This document shows positions 7,370 to 13,406 of a stretch of DNA of 18,211 nucleotides, piece after piece (position 1 is the stretch's first letter; every line of letters starts with the position of its first letter). Below the pieces are notes generated by a model. The model worked only from the letters and a program-made list of their open reading frames with translations. It had not been told where the DNA came from and made no database searches. Made by a program: the position numbers and the translations under genes. The stretch comes from CAZART01 sp964487555 (GTDB lineage Bacteria; Bacteroidota; Rhodothermia; Rhodothermales; VXPQ01). The DNA lies in contig CAZART010000105.1 of the NCBI GenBank assembly GCA_964487555.1, positions 1 to 18,211 of the forward strand. Direction: 5' to 3'.

Positions 7370-8813
7370 ATGCAACCGCTTCAAGCTCTTAATGTATCTC
7401 TCCCGCGCCGCCGGTTCGGAATTCTGTGGTTGACGTTCGTACTCCTTCTACTTTCACCGAAGCCTTCCGAAGCGCAATCCACGTTTGACGAGCGGTTTGA
7501 GTGGGGCTTCGTCACGCATGGTGGCGATTCATTTGAGGCAATCATTAACCGGCGGACGGGAATGATTCATCGGCTTCGGGGCACGANNNNNNNNNNNNNN
7601 NNNNNNNNNNNNNNNNNNNNNNNNNNNNNNNNNNNNNNNNNNNNNNNNNNNNNNNNNNNNNNNNNNNNNNNNNNNNNNNNNNNNNNCGACGACGCCGTAC
7701 GCCAGGGCTGACAGCTCTGGGGGCGACGTAACACGCTCGATCGAGGGCGTCTACGTCGGCACGTCGACCGATCAGTACTACAATTGGCAGTCCGATCGGG
7801 CGAACGCCGTGGTTCTGATGACAGAGATGAGAAACTATTTCGAGACTGAGATTTCGACCAGCTTCCCTTTGAGCGACACGCAGCTTCCACTTAACAATAC
7901 TTCGGAGTCTTGTCTCGCGCTTTCTACTGGGCCGGCTCTCCAGATAGGATCTAGTATGGCACATTCGAGTGATGTCGTTTATCACGAGTACACGCACAGC
8001 ATGACGTACCAGTTATACGGGGGCGTACTGATTAAAGACTCGGGTTCATCGCCGGAAGCTCCTGCGCTGGACGAAGGCATGTCAGACTATTTCGCGGCGG
8101 CGGCGAATAACGATCCTGAAGTTGGGCAGGCGATTCCCAGCGCATGCCAGGAGACTTCATGCAACGCACACTATAGAAACGTAGACAATTCGTACACGAT
8201 GTCGGATTGGAATTCGTCATGCTTTACAGACTTTCCACACCTCAGGAGCCAGATTATCTCCGGAACGCATTGGGCGCTGAAATCCAATCAGTGGTTGTGG
8301 TGGTATCTTGGCCAACCTTCCGACTTCAACGAGCAAGTCGATGAAAAGGCGTACTGGGCCCTATGGCTATCGCCGCACCCGACAGACTTTGTCGATTATT
8401 ACTGGAATCTGATTGATGCTTGGGATGCGAGTGGTCATTCCTGGTATGATCCGATCAACGAGACGTTCTGCGACCGAGGCATCGACACCGGAGATTGTCC
8501 GGCATCGAAGAATAGGCGTGGCGATCTACCGCAGAGAACGTCAGGTAAACATGGCCCTGATCTCCGAGTGTACCCCGTTCCAACTGCATCCCACTCGTCC
8601 TTCGAATTCGTTCTTCCTGAATCAGGAAGAGTCAGGTTGTCCGTCTATGATCTTCTGGGCCGCCGCGTACGATTGCTGCTCGACGAGAGCCGGTCGACGG
8701 GCATGAACAGATTTGTCCTGGAAGAGGGCTCGTTGCCGGCCGGTATGTATACCATACGCCTTGAAACTGAATTTGGCAGTATTTCGAAGCCACTCATATA
8801 CGTAGGGAGGTGA
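7370..8813 (+). CDS. Secreted M36/M4-like zinc metalloprotease with T9SS sorting domain (contains a gap)
   Basis: The start at 7370 follows a GGGGTGA ribosome-like site. It encodes a signal peptide (hydrophobic run WLTFVLLLLS, then SEAQS). A 100-N gap breaks the frame, and the two sides are joined here on content and order. After the gap, the frame beginning TTPYARADSSGG leads to YHEYTH (His codon at 7983-7985) and, downstream, ALDEGMSDYFA. HEYTH plus an E..SD third-ligand helix is the gluzincin pattern of fungalysin (M36) and thermolysin (M4) peptidases. The C-terminus (YPVPTASHS, VRLSVYDLLGRRVR, LPAGMYTI) is a T9SS type A signal, so the enzyme should be exported and processed at the outer membrane. 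It is followed 3 bases later by the next gene's GTG, so the two are probably co-transcribed. Exact length across the gap is unknown. Confidence 0.85.
7587..7686. other. Assembly gap (100 N) inside the M36-like protease gene
   Basis: A run of exactly 100 N lies within the propeptide-coding part of the gene. The flanking frames differ by one position relative to 100 bases, which is meaningless because the gap length is a placeholder. Upstream and downstream pieces are both plausible parts of one secreted protease, though they could in principle come from two paralogues. Confidence 0.95.
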
Positions 8814-8816
8814 AAT

Positions 8817-10283
8817 GTGAGGAGCGTATTCCTAGTGGCCGTTCTGCTCGCGTCATATTCGCACGTCTTCGCGCAGTATGGCACGCGAATCATCGACGTA
8901 GATTCTACCGGTGCGATCCATATCACCGGGACATTTTCCGACGAGCTGACGCTTGGCGACACAACGATCGTCTCGGAAAAGCCTGAGGAGAATACGGCCT
9001 TCCTTGCGGTACTTGAATCGGAGGGAACGTTAAGATGGGTGCGGCAAATCGGCTCAGGCGACAGAACCAACGGCGTCGCGGCAATCAAGGGAGCCGGAGA
9101 CGGTGGGGGCTATCTCGTCGTACATGTCTATGACAGTCTATTTATCGATTCGACTAAATGGATATATGAAGATGCCGTCATCCGATACACCACCGGAGGG
9201 GAATTTAAATGGACCGCTAGTGATCTGGGAGATTCGGCGGTGGATCTGACGTTGAGCGGCAACGGGAGGATTCACGTCGTTTCGAATCCGCACTGGCACG
9301 GTACGCTGAACCTAACAACGGTCGACTCCTCGGGGGTAGTATTGCAGAAATCGAGGCTGGCTGTCGGACAGCTTCTTTCCTCGGTCGCAGCGGACGGCAA
9401 CGGCCGGATATCGATCGGCGGACTCGCGAGTGACCACATCATGGTAAGCCAGTACGAAAGTATCGGCAAACACCTTTGGAGCTTCTTATCTGATGGTGGA
9501 GGCTGGTGGGCCTCGAGCGTCGTCATTGATCGTTCGGGTAGCACCTTTTTTGGCGCACGCAGCATGTCCGGGATACAGTTGGCAGATTCGGTCGTTGCGT
9601 CAACCTCGGGACGGTACGTGGGAAGGATTTCGCCGGATGGCCGTCTGGAATGGATCCACCCCATCAACGGTCCTCGTGGGGGCAGTGAGGTGGAGGTCCT
9701 GCTACACGAAGATCGGATATCCGCTGTAATGACGGTCACCGATGATCCCTCGCCGTTTGAGAATAGTTTGCTCTTGAGTGAGTGGGATTTCTCCGGAAAC
9801 GTGCTTTCTTCCGTCACCGTCCCGGGAATATGGGTCTGGGTGGCGGACGCACGGAATTTTTCCGCCTCCCGAGGAGACGATCTCTACTTCATAGGGTACG
9901 CGCTGGAGCCGCCTGATCCGGACGTCCTCGAAACTATCCTGTACGATCCGGAGAGCTTGACGTTCGTTGGGAAGAGACGCGTCGACACGCACGTGAAGAG
10001 CGAGCGGCCGGAGGGGTATGATCGCGGTACGATTTCGACTGTCTATCCCAATCCGGCGCGGGCGAACATTATCGTGGAGTATTCCCTTTCCGCGACCGCC
10101 CCCGTCACGATCGAAATCTGCGACGCCCTTGGCCGGTGCATGCGCAGGATCAACCACGGTATCCAGACAACGGGCAAGCACGTGGCTCACATCGGAAACG
10201 GGTCTTTGGCGCCGGGTGTATACTTCGTTCGAGTAGTGGCCGGGCCAAATGTGTCTATTGCACCCGTTCACATCATCCGATGA
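8817..10283 (+). CDS. T9SS-secreted propeller-like protein of unknown function
   Basis: The GTG start at 8817 is supported by a GGGAGG ribosome site at 8805-8810 with six-base spacing, and lies 3 bases after the protease stop. This indicates an operon. The 488-residue product begins with a signal peptide (MRSVFLVAVLLASYSHVFA). It continues with repeated segments of the form GTFSDELTLGDTTIVS, LRWVRQIGSGD, GNGRIHVVS and GRLEWIHPINGP. These resemble the SBBP/delta-60-type beta-propeller blades common in Bacteroidota secreted proteins. The C-terminal 75 or so residues (VYPNPARANIIVEYSL, ICDALGRCMRRI, LAPGVYFVRVV) form a T9SS type A sorting signal. No catalytic motif was seen. It may be a surface-attached binding partner of the upstream protease. 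The propeller assignment is by repeat pattern, not by a profile match. Confidence 0.8.
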   Translation: MRSVFLVAVLLASYSHVFAQYGTRIIDVDSTGAIHITGTFSDELTLGDTTIVSEKPEENTAFLAVLESEGTLRWVRQIGSGDRTNGVAAIKGAGDGGGYLVVHVYDSLFIDSTKWIYEDAVIRYTTGGEFKWTASDLGDSAVDLTLSGNGRIHVVSNPHWHGTLNLTTVDSSGVVLQKSRLAVGQLLSSVAADGNGRISIGGLASDHIMVSQYESIGKHLWSFLSDGGGWWASSVVIDRSGSTFFGARSMSGIQLADSVVASTSGRYVGRISPDGRLEWIHPINGPRGGSEVEVLLHEDRISAVMTVTDDPSPFENSLLLSEWDFSGNVLSSVTVPGIWVWVADARNFSASRGDDLYFIGYALEPPDPDVLETILYDPESLTFVGKRRVDTHVKSERPEGYDRGTISTVYPNPARANIIVEYSLSATAPVTIEICDALGRCMRRINHGIQTTGKHVAHIGNGSLAPGVYFVRVVAGPNVSIAPVHIIR

Positions 10284-10425
10284 GCCGGAATGTTGACATG
10301 CCTAAGCAAAGAATAACCGGCTTCAGATTACTGTAAAATCTTACCGCCTTCCGCGGCTTCCCTAGCTTTTCGCAGAGCCGTTCGGTCGATTCTTGAATGC
10401 GACCAGCGGGCACGGCGCCGTACGA

Positions 10426-10898
10426 TCACCCATTCATCCTGCAGAATGGCGTGGCGTGCCCGAACTCCGCCACGTCTTTCATAATCTCACGTGCAGCTTT
10501 CTTGGTCCGTACGTTTCGGCGAAATGCAATCCCATTTTCCCAATTTCTCCAAGTTGTCGGATCTATTCCGGCGTGACGGGCCGCCTCTTTTTGAGTGTAT
10601 CCATTGATAGCTCGATAGACGCGTAGCCTGTCCGAGAACGACGGAGCCTCGCGAAATGGCAGGTAGCCAAGGAAATCTATAGGGCCGGCATCGTCCGAAT
10701 TTCCGGCTCACGTACCCCGCCCGATTCCCAGTTCCAGATCGAGCCCTCCGCAACCCTGATTAGCTCTGCGGCCTCTCGCTGATGCATTCCACGATCCAGC
10801 CGTGTCTTTCTGATGTGATCGCCGATCGTTGTTAACTTGACTGGATATCCCGCCGGACGCGGCCTATTGCACAGTAAATGCAGGTGGCAAAAAGGCAA
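10426..10898 (-). pseudogene. Tandem helix-turn-helix (XRE-type) protein, frameshifted
   Basis: From a TTG at 10898 the minus strand reads LPFCHLHLLCNRPRPAGYP, then TIGDHIRKTRLDRGMHQREA, then SIWNWESG and EPEIRTMPAL, and reaches a TAG near 10679-10681. One base out of frame it resumes IDFLGYLPF, RVYRAINGYTQKEAARHAGI and TTWRNWENG, ending at 10426. The reconstructed protein is about 157 residues with two HTH units. It matches the widespread layout of GDHIRKRRLDLGL..., WNWE.G, EPEIR.IPAII.FLGY, then a second XRE-like HTH. It presumably binds DNA; targets are unknown. Its 5' end lies 9 bases from comM copy 3 on the opposite strand, just as at copy 2. No ATG is present at the 5' end, so the start may have been lost at the junction. 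Recognition of the first HTH is strong and the frameshift is clear. Confidence 0.75.
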
Positions 10899-10906
10899 CG
10901 CAACGG

Positions 10907-11340
10907 TGCCCCCGCGGCATGCTTGGAAATCCGCATCAGGAGTGCGTCTGCTCGCCGGGTCACGTGCAGCGCTATCTCGCTCGCATTTCCGGCCCGCTGA
11001 TGGACCGAATTGATCTGCACCTCGAGGTGGCGCCGGTACCCTTCGACGAATTAAGCGCACGCCGCGACGCGGAACCCTCTGCCACGATTCGTGCCCGCGT
11101 GCTGCGGGCGCGTGCCGTCCGGGAGCGGCGGCTCGCCGGCGAAGGTGGTGCGAGCTCGATGCGGGGTCCCGGAAGCTCATGAAGATCGCGATCCAACGCC
11201 TCGGCCTCAGCGCTCGCGCCTACGGGCGCATCCTCAAGGTCGCCCGCACCATTGCGGACCTAAATGCATCGGGCATGATCCGACCCGAGAACCTGGCAGA
11301 GGCGGTCCAGTACCGATCACTCGATCGGCTGATGGGGTAG
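10907..11340 (+). pseudogene. comM: comM/yifB 3'-end fragment, copy 3 (deleted and frameshifted)
   Basis: It begins CPRGMLGNPHQECVCSPG and continues QRYLARISGPLMDRIDLHLE, then VAPVPFDELSARRD and SATIRARVLRARAV. It then loses the segment holding the NAQM motif, and the frame changes near 11130-11170. It resumes ELDAGSRKLMKIAIQRLGLS, ARAYGRILKVARTIADL, PENLAEAVQYRSLDRLMG and a normal stop at 11338-11340. The C-terminal end is therefore authentic, while the middle is deleted. It has no ATPase core and cannot encode a working ComM. It diverges from copies 1 and 2 largely at third codon positions, so it is not a fresh duplicate of either. Confidence 0.9.
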
Positions 11341-11497
11341 GGTGCGAGTTTGCCGTCAGATAGAAAGGGCTTGACTTTCGTCTTTGATACCTGGCCTGGT
11401 AGCAGAGCTGTCCCGTTTCGAGCAGCCAGGGACTCATAGCCATAAAGCTGCACTCAAACAACCACGTCTCCGAAAAAGCCGGGGCGGTTCAGAGCCG

Positions 11498-11773
11498 ATG
11501 CCCCGCCGGCCACTGCTCAAGGTTGCCCCAAATCCTTTAAGGAGAGATGCGAAGATCACGCTGGAGACATCTCGTGCAGGGGAGTACGAGCTAACGGTCT
11601 AAGATCTTCTCGGGCGGCAAGTGGCAGGTCGGACGGTCTACCTTACGGCAGGTCAGCGGCAGCTTGCCCGGACTAACCTCGCAGATGCGTTGCCGGCTGG
11701 ACTTTACTTCATCCAGGTTGTTGGGGACGGCAGCGCAACCATCGCCGTTGCGATCATAGTGTTACATGAATAG
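11498..11773 (+). pseudogene. Orphan T9SS type A sorting domain with an internal stop
   Basis: The frame reads LLKVAPNPLRRDAKITLE, GEYELTV, stop (TAA, 11600-11602), DLLGRQVAGRTVYL, LPAGLYFIQVV and ends at 11771-11773. The stop falls where the sorting domain has tyrosine (VYDLLGR), so a single TAC or TAT to TAA change explains it. The open frame extends upstream to 11384 without recognisable content, and the body of the parent secreted protein is missing. It is the 3' remnant of a T9SS cargo gene beginning about 160 bases after the end of comM copy 3. Confidence 0.75.
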
Positions 11774-11808
11774 ATGCGGTGCCTCTCATCACTCACCCTC
11801 AAGGAGCC

Positions 11809-12177
11809 ATGAATCCGATTGCCTACGGTGTCCGTCGCTCGCTCGCCTGCTCGCTCTTCCTGTGTGCAATGAATCTTTCGACGGCGAGTTTACAGGATCT
11901 GAACCCTACGTTGCAGTGCCCACAAGATACGGAGGGCACATCGAAAACCGATGGCGCGGCGACCGCCGATCTACACTTTCCGAACCACGGGACCGTGAAC
12001 GCGCTGACCATTTGGTCCAATTCCAGAATGATACGTTTCGGATACTGCGGCGAGGTTACCGGATCTGAGGATAATGGATATCCGACCTCCATCGGTCGAC
12101 AGCCCTACGACGATTATTGCGCCGGCCGCTCCGCCGATGGGTGGAACGTCGGCGACTTGCCATCTTGGACGGCGTGA
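11809..12177 (+). CDS. Short secreted protein of unknown function, possibly truncated
   Basis: The ATG at 11809 is chosen for its AAGGAG ribosome site four bases upstream. The 122-residue product starts with a likely signal peptide (MNPIAYGVRRSLACSLFLCAMNL). Its mature part is rich in Gly, Asp, Ser and Cys (FGYCGEVTGSEDNGYPTS, DDYCAGRSADGWNVGDLPSW). I recognise no family or catalytic motif. In the next frame, sequence continues plausibly past the stop (GVNEPQGEQLRAEPFNLSPF, then a segment with IRIEPGDS) to about 12270. The gene may therefore be frameshifted and cut where the toxin-antitoxin pair begins. The orphan sorting domain lies upstream rather than downstream, so the two are probably not pieces of one gene in order. 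Confidence 0.45.
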   Translation: MNPIAYGVRRSLACSLFLCAMNLSTASLQDLNPTLQCPQDTEGTSKTDGAATADLHFPNHGTVNALTIWSNSRMIRFGYCGEVTGSEDNGYPTSIGRQPYDDYCAGRSADGWNVGDLPSWTA

Positions 12178-12266
12178 ATGAACCCCAAGGCGAACAGCTC
12201 AGAGCAGAGCCGTTTAATCTCTCGCCGTTTGAGATGTGTGGGAAGATAAGAATAGAGCCCGGCGAT

Positions 12267-12692
12267 TCAGCCAGGCTCAGTAGTGGGTTTCGCACCAAAT
12301 GCGTCGACGAACTCGCGAGGGAGGACGATCTGCAACTCCGGCACGTTTTCGTCAATTCCACGGAGCTCTTTGTCACCCGTGACGAGGATTTTGGCACGCG
12401 CATTCACAGCTGCGGCCAATACCCAGGGATCATCGGGATCATTTATCTGGACCTCGTACGGTTCCATCGGACGCGGTTCGACATGGAAGAATCGGAGTTC
12501 ACTGTCAATGGCGGCAATTGTATTGGTCGACAACTGGAACTTCTCCGCAAGCTTCCGCGAGAGTTCGTCGAGAATCACTTCACTCGTTATGAAATCGTGC
12601 TCAGCCCAGATGATTTCGAGGACCTCGTGACACCTGCCTTCCGGCCACAAGTACGCCGCTATGAGGACGTTGGTATCACAGCAGATCCTCAT
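12267..12692 (-). CDS. PIN-domain toxin (VapC-like ribonuclease)
   Basis: A 141-residue protein with the PIN-domain acidic set: Asp6 in CDTN, Glu43 in LDEL, Asp88 in DDPWVLAAA, and Asp107 in VTGDKEL. The family cleaves RNA (often tRNA or rRNA) using Mg2+ or Mn2+ held by these residues. The arrangement resembles the PIN_3/COG1569 branch of VapC-like toxins. Its ATG overlaps the stop of the upstream antitoxin by the four bases ATGA, which implies translational coupling. All key residues are present and the frame is intact, so it is likely functional. It may stabilise this accessory region, as TA pairs commonly do in mobile DNA; that role is inferred. Confidence 0.85.
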   Translation of the reverse strand: MRICCDTNVLIAAYLWPEGRCHEVLEIIWAEHDFITSEVILDELSRKLAEKFQLSTNTIAAIDSELRFFHVEPRPMEPYEVQINDPDDPWVLAAAVNARAKILVTGDKELRGIDENVPELQIVLPREFVDAFGAKPTTEPG

Positions 12693-12904
12693 GAGACATC
12701 ATCGAGGAGTTCATCCTCGCTCTTGTAGCCGGCTCGTCGGGCTGTCCCCTCGACCTCTGTCTGGCGCTTTCGCAGGCGGAACAGTGCGAGGCGCCGCTTC
12801 AGGGCATCGCGCGCGGCCTCATCCGGCGTCATTCCAGATTCTTCTGCGAGCTCCTTGAGCGACTGCTCCAGTTCGTTTTCGAGCGTAATGGTTACCGTTG
12901 TCAT
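12689..12904 (-). CDS. VapB-like antitoxin
   Basis: A 71-residue acidic protein starting MTTVTITLENELEQSLKELA, then SGMTPDEAARDALKRRL, and ending DELLDDVS. The short N-terminal strand followed by two helices is the ribbon-helix-helix layout of antitoxins that bind the operon promoter. The C-terminal tail would neutralise the toxin. It precedes the PIN toxin with a 4-base overlap, the usual antitoxin-first order. No strong Shine-Dalgarno was seen before the ATG. Autoregulation is expected from the family but no operator was identified. Confidence 0.8.
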   Translation of the reverse strand: MTTVTITLENELEQSLKELAEESGMTPDEAARDALKRRLALFRLRKRQTEVEGTARRAGYKSEDELLDDVS

Positions 12905-13043
12905 AATTGAGAGTAGTTAGTACGAATGAACGCTTACTGGAGAATAGTGTAGCATATTCGTTCCCACTCGCATAGATCCTGGCCCTGTGGGTGGCCCTGT
13001 GACGGGACGCACCTGAAGTACACGCGCCGGCCCAGGTGACAGC

Positions 13044-13148
13044 ATGCTTGGAAGTCCCCATCAGGAGTGCGTGTGCTCACCGTGCCACGCGCAGCGCTAT
13101 CTCGCGCGAATTTCCGGACCCTTGATGGATCGTATCGATCTGCGTCCA
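13044..13148 (+). pseudogene. comM: comM/yifB fragment, copy 4 (short relic)
   Basis: It encodes SMLGSPHQECVCSPCHAQRY, then LARISGPLMDRIDL, in one frame and loses homology at about 13139-13148, with a stop soon after (13156-13158). Only the stretch following the zinc-knuckle is left; the long C-terminal helical part is absent. In sequence it is closest to copy 3: both read GCATGCTTGGAA and QRYLARISGPLMDRIDL. No XRE gene precedes it; the preceding 130 bases back to the antitoxin start carry no recognisable gene. Confidence 0.85.
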
Positions 13149-13361
13149 TCCCGCTGACCCTCGGCTTTCAGACAGTTCGCTTGAATCGAAGTCAGTACAA
13201 GCCATAGAAGATACTCTGACGAACCCGTCGGTCCGGCTCGGATTAACGCATCGGCGGCGGCGATCGCTAGGGCTCACTCACGTCGGGACCTCACGCTCAA
13301 TTCGTTCCCGCGGCATCCTGATGCGGACAGAGGCGTTGTCTTATGACAGCTTTTCGGTCGA

Positions 13362-13401
13362 ACTATCGTCGAACCGCCTTCACTATCGTCGAACCGCCTT
13401 C
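13362..13401 (+). repeat. Two exact tandem copies of a 20-base unit
   Basis: Bases 13362-13381 and 13382-13401 are identical (unit starts ACTATCGTCG and ends AACCGCCTTC). The repeat ends 5 bases before the ATG at 13407, so it is in the leader of the M6-like protease gene or, if translation starts elsewhere, at its edge. It could be a slippage product or paired binding sites. Confidence 0.85.
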
Positions 13402-13406
13402 AGAGA

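Noticed and set aside
11823..12092. Minus-strand frame opposite the short secreted protein
   Set aside because: No ribosome site or family signal; the plus frame has a Shine-Dalgarno and a signal peptide.
12117..12728. 203-codon plus-strand frame across the toxin-antitoxin genes
   Set aside because: Beyond about 12270 it is antisense to the PIN toxin, whose catalytic motifs are intact; only its first part might belong to the upstream secreted protein.
1..13148. Integron or CRISPR interpretation of the repeats
   Set aside because: The repeats are protein-coding comM tails hundreds of bases long, with no attC-like folding, no integrase and no regular spacers.
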